This document shows positions 1 to 10,588 of a DNA stretch of 25,649 nucleotides, piece by piece. The notes under the pieces are model-generated. The model searched no databases. It was not told the origin of the DNA and worked only from the letters and a program-made list of their open reading frames with translations. Numbering within the stretch: the first letter of the stretch is position 1; each line of letters starts with the position of its first letter. A program made the position numbers and the translations under genes. Source of the DNA: Chitinophagaceae bacterium (GTDB lineage Bacteria; Bacteroidota; Bacteroidia; Chitinophagales; Chitinophagaceae); assembly GCA_016710165.1 (NCBI GenBank), contig JADJLJ010000003.1, positions 1 through 25,649 of the forward strand, in the 5' to 3' direction.

Positions 1-1772
1 GCTGCAACGGTCGGGCTGGGCCGCCGCCGCCTACAAGCATCATCGACCTTTCAAGTGGCCGCCAGCCACAGAGTATTTCCGCCGCACTGCACATAACGTT
101 CAACGGCGAGGATATACAATTACGGTGAGAAATAAAGAAGGAGCTGGAGCTAAAGGACACGAATTTCACAAGTCGCAGCGATATAAAGTGATCTTGCACG
201 CCTACGACTCTGGGGCAGCAGCGCCCTGCAAAAATTCACATCGGCATGTTCGCCTTTGTTATTTATGATGAAAAACAACAGCAGTTGTTTGCCTGCAGGA
301 CCGGAGGCAGGTGAAATTAAACCCTTTTTACTACAAGGATGGCCTGTTCTTGTTGCTTCTGGGTTGAAGGCCATGCTGAAGCACCACTTTTGTTGGAGAT
401 CAATAAAAGATGCAGCCGCTGCCTTCAGCCTGAAGCCTGGTATGTACCTACGCCTCATTGCATCTATAAGCATACATTCAAACTGAAGCCGGGCCATTTT
501 TTAACAATGGACCTTACCCCTAAAACATGCGGACACAGCAATTACTGGAATGAATACGATGCCCACAGTAAGCCGTTGCCAGATATACCTTTAGGCGATG
601 GAGGAAACGGAAAAGTCCTGACAAGGCTTTCGAATACCGGATGGTAAGCTTTGATGTGCCGGTAGGCGTGTTTTAAAGTAGGGTTTTGACAACGGTTATG
701 TAACTGCCGCCCTGCTCCAGAAAAACCATACCGAGAAAATAAAAACATTCACCATAGGGGTACCTGATGATGGATTAAATGGGCGCCTTATGCAAAAGAG
801 ATAGCTGCGCCTAGGAACGGACCATACGGGATATTACTGCAACCATAAAGGCCATTGAGATCGTTCCGCAATTGCCGTTTTTATGATGAGCCTTTGCCGA
901 CAACAGTGCTATACCCACTTCGCTGGTAGTAAATATACAGGAGAAAGTGAACGGTGGCATTATCGGCCGATGCCGGGATGAGATCTTTGCCAGTTACAAC
1001 CGCTATGAGTTACATACTGAAGTACGAGGAAACTTCCAGAACATACCGGGGATGTGCGCAAGTCGGTTGCGGCGGTCATGGATATGGTTCCCGCCGGTTC
1101 CATACCCCCTACTGGAACAAGCAATACCTCTTTCACAGCCAGGTACGAAAAAAGTGAAGACCTTTTTAAAAACCCTTCCGAGAAAAGTCTTTTAAAGAAC
1201 TCAACACAGCACATGACCGAGGGGTACGGTCAACAGCCTGTTCAAACTGCTTCAAAGTACGGTTAGGTACTGCCTTCTGCTTTGACAGCGAAGGAGCTGG
1301 ATGCTAGTATTCGATGCTGAGTTACATGATGGACGGTTACCAAACTTACCTGCTGGATGATATCCTTCAAAAAGTAGACCGGGCCACCATGAGTGTGAGC
1401 TTGGAAGGACGGGAACCTTTCCTGGACCAGCATGTTATTGAATGGGCGGCACGGCTTCCGGTTGATTATAAATATAATAAAGGGAATAAAAAATTCATCA
1501 TCAAGGAGATCGTTCATAAGTACATTCCCAAAGCAATGATGGACCGGCCCAAGATGGGATTTGGAATTCCATGCCGGCTGGCTGGAAACCGAGCTGAAGC
1601 CATTTGTTGACCGCTCCTGGATGAGGCGTTCATCATAAAGCAGGATATTTAATAATGACGAAGTGCAGCGGATACGGAAAGCCTTTTATAACGGAAGAAA
1701 GAAAGGGCTGAAAAGATCTGGTTCTTACTGATGTTCCAGATGTGGTACGACAAATGGATGAACAATAATTAA
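1..1772 (+). CDS. asnB: Asparagine synthase (glutamine-hydrolysing), AsnB type; 5' partial, many frameshifts
   Basis: Fragments in all three forward frames line up in order with class-II asparagine synthases. First comes the glutaminase half (RRRLSIIDLS; FNGE-YNY near 105-125; a GMFAFVIYDE stretch near 245-275; RD..GVKPF near 300-330). Then come YVPTPHCIYKHTFKLKPGHF (about 440-505), a damaged PPi-loop SGG-D-like stretch near 665-690, EKIKTFTIG (about 733-760), LSADAG-DEIFA-YNRYE (about 960-1015), and an intact stretch from 1314 with KVDRATMSVSLEGREPFLDQ and RPKMGFGIP. The stop is TAA at 1770-1772. The catalytic N-terminal Cys and about 50 residues lie upstream of the window. The family makes asparagine from aspartate, glutamine and ATP; in polysaccharide loci such paralogs are thought to amidate sugar carboxylates or cell-surface precursors. 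The stop is 31 nt before the flippase, consistent with one operon. The breaks look like sequencing indels because conserved motifs continue on both sides. Confidence 0.88.
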
Positions 1773-1803
1773 TACCGGGATTTCAGGTATTTAGTCCAAT
1801 ACC

Positions 1804-3069
1804 ATGATTAAAAAGGATACTTTAAAATACCGGAAAAGCCCGGCTGTAAAGTCGCTGGGTATTTACACCTTTACCAATTTTTTTGGAAAAGGGGTGGCCT
1901 TCCTGCTGCTGCCTTATTTCACCAACGTACTTTCTAAAAGTGATATCGGGCTGATAAGCCTGTTCAGCATCGCCATCATTTTTAATGCCCTTCATCTCCA
2001 TGGGGTTTTACAGTACCAGCACCGATTATTTCAAACTTGGCAAAAAGATTTCAGAGATTTTTTTACCACCGGGCTTTATTACCTGTGGAGTCACTCTTTT
2101 ATCGCTTGCCGTGTTTTACCTGCTCCGGGATGTATTTACAACGAAATATAATTTTCCCCTGTCGTTCATCTGGCTGATACCGGTGGTTACATTTCTCTCT
2201 TTTATCAGCCAGCATGTGATTAACCTCATCCGCAATGAAGAGAACCCGAATCTTTTTATGAAGGCAGTATTGGGCAGGTTGTTCCTGGAAATAGGGCTGG
2301 CCATTGCTTTAATAAGCGGGTTAAAGATGGCCTGGGAAGGAAGGATCACCGGCATCCTGGATCCTTATGGGGTGTTTGCGGTGTATGCTTTTTACTTTTT
2401 ATCAGCCGGGACTATTTGTTCAGGGGAGATAAAGAAAAAGGTCATCAAAGAGGAGCTCATCTTTCAGCGTACCCATTGTCATCATGCAGTTCAGTGTTTT
2501 CAGTATGAACTATTCCGATGGTTTTTCTTTCTCCGGTTCACCCATGATCATAATGCCGAAGTGGGTGTTTATTCCATTGCCTGTATATTCGGGTCCATCA
2601 TCATCACGTTGTGTTCAGCATTGCTCAATACATCCTTCCCCGGATATACAAATGCTGTCGGAGTCGAAAATTGACTACAACGCCATCCGGAAACTTTTTG
2701 GGGATACATGGGCATCATGACAGCCGGACTGCTGCTGCTGCTGTCTTTGTGCCTTGCTTACCGCTTCATGCTGAATAAAGCATATAGCCCCGGGCTGAAT
2801 TACTACTGGCTCATCTGCATTGGATACTACTTCTGGACGATCGCTTACCTGTTTTTTTCTTTTTTTTGTATTACCGCCATAAGCGTAAAATAATCTGGCT
2901 GTCTGCAACGTTTGCCTGTATCAGTTTAACCAGCAACTATTTTTTTATAAAGAACATGAGTTCCATAGGTGCAGCCATCTGTTTTTGCAGTTATTTTATT
3001 GTTTTAATGATAACTTTATTTTTTACCCGTAAGCAAATGGGCTTTATTTTTAAAAGAACACAACCCTAA
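1804..3069 (+). CDS. wzx: Polysaccharide flippase, Wzx/RfbX (MATE-like) family; frameshifted
   Basis: A hydrophobic multi-pass membrane protein of about 420 residues, rebuilt from ORFs at 1804, 1985, 2484, 2708 and 2866. It opens with VKSLGIYTFTNFFGKGVAFLLLPYFTNVLS, split over the first 55 residues, which is the usual first helix of polysaccharide-biosynthesis flippases. The motif FISQHVINLIRNEENP and the C-terminal paired helices (SNYFFIKNMSSIGAA, then a final helix and a basic tail) also match the family. The family moves undecaprenyl-linked oligosaccharide across the inner membrane. The ATG at 1804 was chosen because it begins the conserved basic/hydrophobic start and lies 31 nt after asnB. 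Frame breaks lie near 1985-2030, 2400-2480, 2640-2700 and 2860. The stop TAA at 3067-3069 is 13 nt before the methyltransferase. The general class is clear; the substrate cannot be read from sequence. Confidence 0.85.
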
Positions 3070-3082
3070 ATCAATTTACCTG

Positions 3083-3833
3083 ATGAAAGAATTTTTATAC
3101 AAACTGCTTAACCTGGCTACTTTGGGAAGAGGAATGAAACGTACCATCAATGGGCGTGATGTAAGGCTGCCAACCCGGTTCTACCGTTTCTTCCCCGACA
3201 ATTACGAAAGAGATAATTTTCAATTCTTCCTTCCTCCTGCAAAAAGGGGATACGGTACTGGATTTCGGGGCACACATCGGCTTATTTGCCGCCAGGCTTC
3301 AGAGCCGTTGGCCCTTCCGGCAAAGTCTATGCTTTGAACCTTCGCCATCAACCAACCAGTTGCTGCAAAAAACGGTTGAGATAAATAATGCATCGGGCAT
3401 TGTTAAAACTTTTCAGAAATCGTGGGCGGCTCTGTTGGTAAAACAACTTTTTGTTTCCGACGGGCAGGCCGACAATGCCAACAGCCTGGTGAATTATAAA
3501 GAAGACAGGCCTTTCACGGGATTGAAATGACGTAACCACCATTGATGCGTTTGTAAAAGAACAGCAGTTATCTAAAATTCGATTTTATAAAGATAGATGT
3601 GGAAGGAGCTGAATACGATGCCATGAAAGGAGCGGTTGAAACATTTAAAAGATTCAAACCAAACCATCCTGGCCATCCACCCGAGCCGGTAAAGCAAAGG
3701 GCGACAGCCTGGAAGCTATTTATGATCTTGTGAAGGAACTTAATTTACAGCTTTGTATAATGACAAACCCATCAGCAAAGAAAATTTCTGTTCGCAAACC
3801 GATCTCATCGATCTTCACCTTATACCGGCTTAG
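3083..3833 (+). CDS. FkbM-family SAM-dependent methyltransferase; frameshifted
   Basis: About 250 residues. The intact N-terminus (MKEFLYKLLNLATLGRGMKR...) runs to about 3240. It then changes frame to give VLDFGAHIGLFAA, the SAM-binding Gly-rich loop of FkbM enzymes, and KVYAFEPSP, the acidic end of strand 2. Later comes KIDVEGAEYDAMKGA (about 3590-3635), the hallmark FkbM motif, followed by LAIHPE and a C-terminus ending LIDLHLIPA with TAG at 3831-3833. Such enzymes O-methylate sugars on extracellular polysaccharides or secondary metabolites. It sits between the flippase and a glycosyltransferase, spaced 13 and 8 nt, so it is probably co-transcribed and decorates the same glycan. The frameshifts (near 3240, 3300-3340, 3530, 3575, 3665, 3755) do not interrupt the conserved order. 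The exact methylated position is unknown. Confidence 0.87.
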
Positions 3834-3841
3834 GCAACAGG

Positions 3842-4925
3842 ATGAGCAATAAAAAAACCATACTGCACATCATCGACTATATGGGCCGCGGGGGTGCAGA
3901 AGTAATGCTGGTAAAAGTTTTGAAAGAATTGAAGGAATATCATAACATAGTGGTCACGCTCAATCCGCAAAACCACTTCGGCGATGAGTTTACCTGCGAT
4001 GAATACCATTGCCTCAAATGGGTCCTCTTTCAAAATTTCCCCTTGGCAATAATGCGGCTGCACAAATTTATCCGGCAAAATAAGGTTGATCTGGTGCACT
4101 CCCACCTGTTCACCGCTACCCTGGTGGCGAGGTTTGCCACTAGGGCATATTCCGCTGATCACAACAATTCATACCAATGTTTCTGCTTCCGCTGAATATA
4201 AGAAAGTGATATTTGCGGCTGCTCGAAAAATGAGTTACAGGAAACATAAGAGTACCATCATTGGTGTTTCTTCCGGGGTGATGCAACAATATTTCGACTT
4301 CTTCAATCACAAGCCGTACAAGGAACATCTGCTGTACACGTTTGTGGACATAAAGGAAACAGGAAAGCCTGCTTCAGTGGCTGTAAAGAGAATAAAGCTT
4401 TGTTCAGGCTGGTTTCCATCGGTGCCTTGCGCTATCCTAAAAACCAGCAATACCTTATCCGGGCTTTTGCACAGTTAAAACAGGAAAATTTTGAACTGGA
4501 TATTTACGGAACCGGGCCATTGCAGAAAGAACTGGAACAAATGCGGAATGAATCAGGTGCAAGGGTCATATTAAAAGGGGAGGTTAAAAATGCCAGCAGG
4601 TTATTATCGCAATACGACCTGTACGTAATGCCTTCGGAATTTGAAGGGTTTTCCCTGAGTATATTGGAAGCCATGGCCATGCAAATGCCCATGCTGGTAA
4701 GTGATATTCCTTCCTTCCGGGAACAATGCGCCGATACAGCTGTATATTTTGACCTGAAAGACACGGATGATTTCATAAGCAAATTGAAAATGCTGGCAGC
4801 CGAGGAGGCCCTGCGAAATAACCTGGCGGCGGCTGCAAAGCAACGGGTACTTGATCATTTTACGCTGGAGCATCACCATGAAGGGCCTGCGTAAAATTAT
4901 TCCTGATACATTAAACGATAACTGA
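3842..4925 (+). CDS. Glycosyltransferase family 4 (GT-B fold); frameshifted
   Basis: About 360 residues. The N-terminus KTILHIIDYMGRGGAEVMLV is the typical GT4 acceptor-domain start with the Gly-Gly-Ala-Glu turn, and DLVHSHLFTATLVAR follows near residue 85. The C-terminal donor domain reads LVSIGALRYPKNQQYLIRAF, LDIYGTGPLQKELE, ILKGEV, then LYVMPSEFEGFSLSILEAMA, which carries the E-x7-E nucleotide-sugar motif. Frame changes are near 4150, 4380-4400 and 4870. After the last one the tail reads HMKGL-K-I and ends at TGA 4923-4925, as expected for GT4 enzymes; the unshifted frame stops early with a non-family tail. The start ATG is 8 nt after the FkbM stop. It likely adds one sugar to the growing lipid-linked repeat unit; donor and acceptor are not determinable. 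Confidence 0.88.
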
Positions 4926-4928
4926 GCA

Positions 4929-6099
4929 GTGAACGGAAAAATATTTATTTATCTCTTTACGACGGCATGACCGATCCGCTTTTCAAGCAGGTGATCCACA
5001 CCTGGAAGGACAAAGCAAGGATACGCGCTTCACTACTTTTAAGGATTCGCAGAAATACGAGGTCCATCAAGCCGAGGAATGACAAACTTGCTGGAGAAAG
5101 CAGGATCAACTGGGTGCCGCTGCCTTATACAAAAAACCGCCGGTGATCTCCCGCTTATCGATATCATAAAATGAAACAAGGCGCCGAGAAGATTCACCGG
5201 CAACCGTAAGATGGATATGGTGCATACCCGGCCGGTGTACCCCGGTGGGATTATGGATAAAAAAAGAATGGGGTAAGATTCCTGAATGATATCCGGGAGC
5301 TTTATGCCGATGAACGGTTGAAGGCGAAATGTGGAATGTGAACAACCCTTGTACAAAATGGTGTGTGACTTTTTCAAAAGAAAGAAAGAGAAGAGGTTGA
5401 AAAGAGTGACTATAATATTTGCCTTACCTATAGGGCAAAGAAGAAAAACTTGAAACGGACATAAGAATAATATTCCGCTGAAAGTGAGGTCCTGCAGTGC
5501 GACCTGGATTCTTTGACCCGGACAAATATCGACAATGCATTAAGGGAAAATGAAAAGAATCGGGTATCAGCGAAGATGATTTTATCATGAGCTACCCGGT
5601 TCCATCGGTGGCTGGTACCGTCAATGAAATGATTAAGTTTTTGCGAATGCGTGATAAGAACCGGAACCAAAATTTTCTTATGTCACCAATCGCCATGAAG
5701 AGATAGGATTGAGGCTGCAAAAGAGTTAATGATGGGCGACAAGGTAATGTAAAATTGGCAGGCGAAACAGGTGCCCAGTTGTTGTCGCTGAGTAACTATT
5801 CGTTTTTCATCAGGCCGTGTTATCCAAACAGTCGTCATCGTCTACCAAACACGGTGAGATATGGCAATGGGCATTCCCTATAACCAACAGCGGCGTGGGA
5901 GACGTGAAAGAGATCGTTAAAAAGTTGGCATGGTTCGTGATCGAGAATTTAGTGAGCAGAGAATTTGAAAAGCGGCAGACTGAAATTGATCAGGCCACAT
6001 TAGTTCAACGGAAGATATAAGAAGGGGCAAAAGGAATTTTATTCACTGGATAAAACTACAAAAATATATCGGCATTTGTAAAAAATTCTAGGACAATGA
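4929..6099 (+). CDS. Glycosyltransferase, GT4-like; heavily frameshifted
   Basis: No single frame is long, but fragments in order read as one GT-B glycosyltransferase of about 385 residues. They are SLYDGMTDPLFKQV (about 4950), WVPLPYTK-KPPVIS (about 5110-5150), MDMVHTRP (about 5210), VKFLNDIRELYADER (about 5270-5320), LYKMV-DFFKRKE (about 5350-5390), the SYPGSIGGWY-type turn (about 5590-5615), then SFFIRPCY-KQSSSPTKHGEIMAMGIP (about 5800-5880) and a SGVGDVKEIVKK stretch to about 5925. The SSPTK-GE-MAMG-P block with the following NSGVGDV is a strong donor-site signature of this subgroup. The start is uncertain: GTG at 4929 is adjacent to the previous stop, but an ATG overlapping it could have been lost to an indel. 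The end is taken as TGA at 6097-6099 after a frame change. It is the second of two adjacent glycosyltransferases. Confidence 0.78.
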
Positions 6100-6116
6100 T
6101 TTATTGCAATTTACTA

Positions 6117-7260
6117 GTGGGTAAAAATATTTAATCACGGCAGGTTTTTCAGGTACCGTACTGGCCAATCAGTTGGATCAACATTCAGATTGCAGTATTG
6201 ATATATGGGATGAACGGGACCATATCGGCGGCAACTGCCATACCCAGCGGGATGAACAAACGGGCATCATGGTTCACCAGTACGGTCCGCATATCTTTAA
6301 TACCGACAGGAAAGAGATATGGGATTTTGTGAACAGCCTGGAGAGTTCAGGCCCTATGTACACCGGGTGAAGGCGATGAGCAACGGCAAGGTTTATTCAT
6401 TACCGGTGAACCTGCATACCATTAACCAGTTGTTCGGAAGATCATTCACCCCGGCGAAGCAGGGCTTTTTAGAAACACTGGCTGACAGTTCCATCAACGA
6501 CCCGCAAAATTTTGAAGAGCAGGCATTGCGCTTCATCGGCAAAGAACTTTATTATGCATTTTTTTGGCTACACAAAAAAGCAGTGGGGTTGTGAACCAAC
6601 AGAACTTCCTGCATCCATTTTCAAAAGGATCCCGGTACGGTTCAATATGACGATAATTACCACAACAACCTGTATACCGGCATCCCGGTAAACGGCTATA
6701 CGGCACTGATGGAAAAACTGGTCGACCATCCTGCAATCCACGTAACCCTGAATAAAGATTTGATCCGGCCATGGATACCAGCGGGTACGACCATGTTTTT
6801 TATACCGGGCCCATTGATGCCTGGTTCGGTCTTAAATATGGCCGGCTGGGTTACCGCACGGTGACCTTTGAAACGCATTATGCCGATGGCGATTTCCAGG
6901 GAACCACGCAAATGAACTTCTGCGATGAGGATGTACCATACACACGCATCACCGAACACAAGCATTTCACCAACTGGGAAGAGCACGATAAGACCATCTA
7001 CTTCAAAGAATTCAGCAAGAAACGGAACCTGCCGATATTCCTTATTATCCCAAAAGACTGGAACAGGACAAGAAACTACTCCTGCAATACCGCCACGATG
7101 CAGATCCCTCCAAAAGGTATCTTTCCTCGGCCGCCTGGCCACCTACCGCTACATGGATATGCACCATGTTATTGGCGAGGCCCTGGATTTTGCAAAATCA
7201 TGGCTGGAAGCTGCCAAAAATGGCCAAAAACCCCCTGTTTTCCCCAATGTGGAGGCATAA
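6117..7260 (+). CDS. glf: UDP-galactopyranose mutase (flavoprotein); frameshifted
   Basis: About 380 residues. It opens with an FAD Rossmann loop (YLI..AGFSGTVLA near 6130-6165) and the second FAD motif DIWDERDHIGGNC (6200-6237). Then follow the Glf signature QYGPHIFNTD (about 6281-6305), F-GYTKKQWG (about 6563-6590), YTGPIDAWF (about 6795-6825), YRTVTFETHY and a C-terminal LGRLATYRYMDMHHVIGEAL helix region (about 7125-7185). All are expected in prokaryotic UGMs. The enzyme interconverts UDP-Galp and UDP-Galf using reduced FAD, giving the donor for galactofuranose. Frame changes lie near 6345, 6565-6595, 6765 and 7020-7100. The start is approximate (GTG 6117, or an ATG lost to an indel); the stop TAA ends at 7260. 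The next gene looks like a Galf transferase. Confidence 0.95.
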
Positions 7261-7352
7261 TGAATAATTTTCACCTGTCTGTGCAATAAGCGGATTCCCA
7301 TCCCGTTATAGTATTGTCCAAATATCTCTGAGTAAAACCAAAATGCCATCCT

Positions 7353-8348
7353 ATGGAAAAGGTAATAGCTGTGGTTGTTACATACAACCGTAAAGCACTG
7401 CTTACTGAATGCATAGCTGCACTTCGAAACAATCCCGCCCTTTAGATGCGATCCTTGTTGTAAACAACGGAAGCACCGACGACACGAAGAATGGCCTCTA
7501 AACAAGGTGACCTGACCTTTATCAATCAAAAAAAATGTGGGTTCCAGTGGCGGTTTCAGTACCGGGATAAGCTGGGCTATGAAAATAATTATTCGTGGAT
7601 CTGGTGCATGGATGACGATGGTTACCCCAAAGAGGATGCGCTGGAAAACCTGTTGATGGCCGATGACGGCTGCCTCCGCCTGCTTAACTGCGCCGTTATT
7701 GATAAAGCCGACAAGAGATCATTTGTGTGGAAAACGCAGCAATACAAAAACCTTGATGAAGTTGATTGCAAATACATTGATGGGATCGGGCACCCTTTCA
7801 ACGGCACCATGCTGCACCGCCGCATCGTGGAAAGAGTAGGCGTTCCCAAACCAAAATATTTTTGTGGGGCGATGAGACAGAATACTACTACCGCATTGTA
7901 CGGAGCAACGAAATACCCGTTCGTACCGTAGCCAACAGCATTCACTACCACCCGGCTACCGCGTTTTTCACTGAAGAACGACTGGGACTACAGCACCGGC
8001 TGGAAGATGTACTACTACATACGCAACCGTTTTCACATTCACCAGGCCAAGTTCAATAATAAAGCCGTTGCCTTGCTGAATTACTACTGTTTTATTGTGG
8101 CCTTTACCGGTGTGGTAATGTTGTACCAGAAGACAGACAAACTGAAAAAATTAAGTTTCATCATGTGGCCGGTCACCGATGCCTTCAACAATAATTTTGA
8201 AGCAACGCCCCCGACCATCCTGTCGAAATTAAAGACCGACGAGAACTTTACCCTTACAGGTTCGATCAACGGATACCTGAAGAATACCTGGTCGGCCATA
8301 TTCACACCTATTGCAACAATACGTGGCCGCAGGGCCGCCAATGCATAG
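7353..8348 (+). CDS. Glycosyltransferase family 2, galactofuranosyltransferase/rhamnosyltransferase-like
   Basis: About 330 residues. MEKVIAVVVTYNRKALLTEC is the standard GT2 opening. VVNNGSTDDTK follows after a frame change near 7440. A broken N-VGSSGGF-type stretch near 7530-7560 is typical of Galf/rhamnosyl GT2 enzymes. WIWCMDDDGYP (about 7600-7628) is the metal-binding DxD, FNGTMLHR is about 7798, and LWGDETEYYYR (about 7862-7895, after a frame change) matches the acidic catalytic segment; a YHP follows at about 7945. The C-terminal 110 residues carry hydrophobic and basic helices (LLNYYCFIVAFTGVVMLY) typical of this subgroup. Being 92 nt after glf, it is the best candidate to use UDP-Galf, though rhamnose transfer cannot be excluded. 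The stop TAG is at 8346-8348, converging on the minus-strand membrane gene. Confidence 0.88.
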
Positions 8349-8360
8349 GTTATTTTCTTG

Positions 8361-9247
8361 TTAAATAGCCCCTCTGAAATCACGCAGCTCCGTCATCTGC
8401 GGGGCTGCTTTTATTTTACGGGTCCTGTCCTGTATCAGGAAAAGGGCGATAATGTAAAAAGGCATACAGGGGATCTTGTAGCGTACAAGGGAACCGAAGT
8501 TGGGTGTAGTGGCTCCCACAAAAAGTTGGAATCACCGCCTCCCGGTGCCGCCGGGTCACGGTAGCTGCTTCGCTGTTTACCGATCTGTTCAGTGATCCCC
8601 TCCGCAGCATAGGTGCCCAGCTCTTCCTTGAAGCTGTTCATTACACGCTGCCCTGCCACCACGCTTCCTGCGATCAGCACCAATCCCAGTGACCATTTGA
8701 AAAAACGGTTCTTTACCAGGTTCACATTTTTTAAGATAAGGTACAGTATAAAGAACGGCACATAGGGTGCAGGTGCGGGTATTGCTCGTAAAAAAAGCGA
8801 TACAGCCTCCACACCCCCGAAAAAGCGATCATGGAGAAAAAGAGGTTGGTGATGAGGTATTTTCCAAAACTGAAAAATGACACGATGGCAACCACACGGG
8901 CAACCATGTAATTATTCTCTGCCCGGAAATAACCCAGGTTCAGCGGATTTCTAAGTAAGGTCTGGTCATACTCCGGCCCGGGAAGGTATAGCCATTTGAT
9001 GTGTGAGCATCTTTCAGTATCAGGTTATAGATATTCGCTCCTTCGGTATAATAAAGTATGAATGAATCCTAAGGGAAAGAATTGAATTAAATAAGGTGAA
9101 TGGCAACACAGCAAGGGCCTTGATCCAGAAACCCTGATTGTGATAATGCTGCAGGACCGGGTCATCGTAATTGGAACGGCGTGTACGGAAAAAAAAGTAA
9201 AAGAGTGCAACATAAACCGGGTATAATATGAATTCGGCAAATCCCAT
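8361..9247 (-). CDS. Wzy-like O-antigen/exopolysaccharide polymerase; shortened and frameshifted
   Basis: A minus-strand membrane protein. It starts MGFAEFILYPVYVALFYFFF, then has DPVLQHYHNQGFWIK, YNLILKDA (frame change near 9030), NYMVARVV and FFSFGKY-like pieces (8850-8920). An intact stretch PYVPFFILYLILKNVNLVKNRFFKW follows (about 8680-8770), and after another frame change TPNFGSLVRYKIP-MPFYIIALFLI to TAA at 8361-8363. These are traits of the polymerase-like proteins of Bacteroidota polysaccharide loci. The predicted length is only about 290 residues, against roughly 400 or more as I remember for relatives. Compared with them, a block seems missing near 8770-8800 and a second one near 8520-8540, just before the TPNFGSLVRYK motif. 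It is the only minus-strand gene in the cluster. Function is inferred from context and topology. Confidence 0.65.
8367..8413 (+). terminator. Probable rho-independent terminator for the glf/GT2 operon
   Basis: AGCCCC at 8367-8372 pairs with GGGGCT at 8401-8406. Inside, GCAG and CTGC form a second short stem, and the right arm is followed by GCTTTTATTTT. It starts 19 nt after the GT2 stop and lies within the last codons of the converging minus-strand gene, so the hairpin would double as coding sequence there. Confidence 0.6.
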
Positions 9248-9317
9248 TAATGGCTGTAAAATTTTTAAAGGATGGACTTTATTTATTGCACAGAATTCAT
9301 TTATCCGTAAGCCCCTT

Positions 9318-9325
9318 CAAATTTA
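9318..9325 (-). promoter_or_regulatory. Possible -7 box for the Wzy-like gene
   Basis: On the minus strand this reads TAAATTTG, matching TAnnTTTG, 70 nt upstream of the ATG at 9247. No good TTTG -33 box is at the usual 19-21 nt spacing; the nearest, ATTG, is at 23 nt. Weak support only. Confidence 0.3.
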
Positions 9326-9339
9326 TCTTAAAAAATCAA

Positions 9340-9370
9340 TTTGTCTTTCAATATTATGAAGTTATTTTTG
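9340..9370 (+). promoter_or_regulatory. Bacteroidota -33/-7 promoter
   Basis: TTTG at 9340-9343 is followed by exactly 19 nt and then TATTTTTG at 9363-9370. This matches the Bacteroidota housekeeping consensus TTTG-N19-21-TAnnTTTG. Transcription would begin near 9377, about 30 nt before the glycosyltransferase start at 9407. It lies in the gap between the two diverging genes. Confidence 0.65.
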
Positions 9371-9406
9371 AGTGCAGGAATATCCATTATTCATTAAAAC
9401 AAACCA

Positions 9407-10572
9407 TTGCCCGAAAAAGCGTACAATAAAAAACTGGTCCGCATAACCACCGTGCCCATGGCATTGCGCTATTTACTTCCCGGGCAAATGCACTTTATGT
9501 CTCAAAACGGCTTTGATGTGCTTATGATAAGTGCGGATGGAAAGGAACTCCCCGAAGTGATCCGGCAGGAGCAATGCAGGCATATGATCGTACCCATGAC
9601 CCGGCAGATAACAGCTTTCCGTGACCTGCAATGCCTGTTCCAACTGATACGGATATTCCGGAAAGAGAAACCGGATATTGTACATACCCATACCCCAAAG
9701 CAGGCTTGCTTGGGATGCTGGCTGCACGGGTACAGGTGTTAAAGTAAGGATACATACGGTTGCAGGGCTGCCCCTGATGGTAGAGAAAGGGATCAAATAC
9801 CAGTTGCTCAAATTCATTGAAAAACTGACCTGCATTTCCGCCAGCCAGGTTTGGCCAAACAGCAATTCATTAAAAGAATACATCCTGAAAAGAAACTTTG
9901 TAATCCCGCAAAGCTGCACATCATCGGTAAGGGTTCAACCAATGGGATAAACAGTAACCGCTTTAACAGGAGATACTGGATGAAAAGATCATCAACGCCG
10001 TTAAGGAACAGGTTCAATACACAACGCAAAATAAATACCTGCTTTGTATCGGAAGGCTCGTGGCTGACAAAGGAATTGTTGAACTGGTAAATGTATTTGT
10101 GCAATTGCAAAGAACGGACCCCGCTTTAAAACTGGTACTGGTTGGCGGTTACGAGCCAACTCTTGACCCGCTGCCTGGAAAGACCATGCAGGAAATTGAA
10201 AAGAACAGCGGCATCATACACATCCCCTGGACCGATCATGTTGAATACTATATGTACCTGGCCCATTATTTTGTTTTTCCTTCACACCGGGAAGGTTTTC
10301 CCAATGTGCTGCTGCAGGCAGGTGCCATGGGGTTACCGGTCATCTGCAGCCATATAACCGGCAACATTGATATCATAACCAACAATGAGACCGGGTTGAT
10401 ATTCGGTAGCGGCAATGAACAGCAGCTGCTGAAGATGCTGCAGTATGCCATCCTGCACCCGCAGCACCTGAAAAGTATGGCAGAAAAGCTGCAGCAAGAG
10501 ATAAAGGAAAATTACCGGCAGGAAAATATCTGGCAAAATATACTTGCAGCTTACAAAACCTTGGTAAATTAG
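9407..10572 (+). CDS. Glycosyltransferase family 4 (CapM/PglA-like)
   Basis: About 385 residues. The N-terminal half reads KLVRITTVPMALRYLLPGQM, FDVLMISADGKEL, EKPDIVHTHTPKA (frame change near 9700), then VRIHTVAGLPL and ASQVWPNSNSLK, and GKGSTNGI near 9925. The C-terminal half from about 10050 is intact: LCIGRLVADKGI, LVLVGGYE, FVFPSHREGFPNVLLQAGAMGLPVI, in which the E-x7-E donor motif has Gln in place of the usual second Glu; then the GNIDIITNNETGLIF segment. The HTHTPKAG, AGLP and GSSNGI-like motifs are shared by enzymes that add the second sugar onto a lipid-linked monosaccharide. The start TTG at 9407 may be an ATG changed by a homopolymer error. It is 17 nt upstream of the acetyltransferase, so co-transcribed. 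Confidence 0.9.
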
Positions 10573-10588
10573 ATAATTAATAAGGAGT

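Noticed and set aside
9473..9919. Minus-strand ORF of 148 codons in the glycosyltransferase
   Set aside because: The plus strand carries clear GT4 motifs there; the minus ORF is a by-product of base composition.
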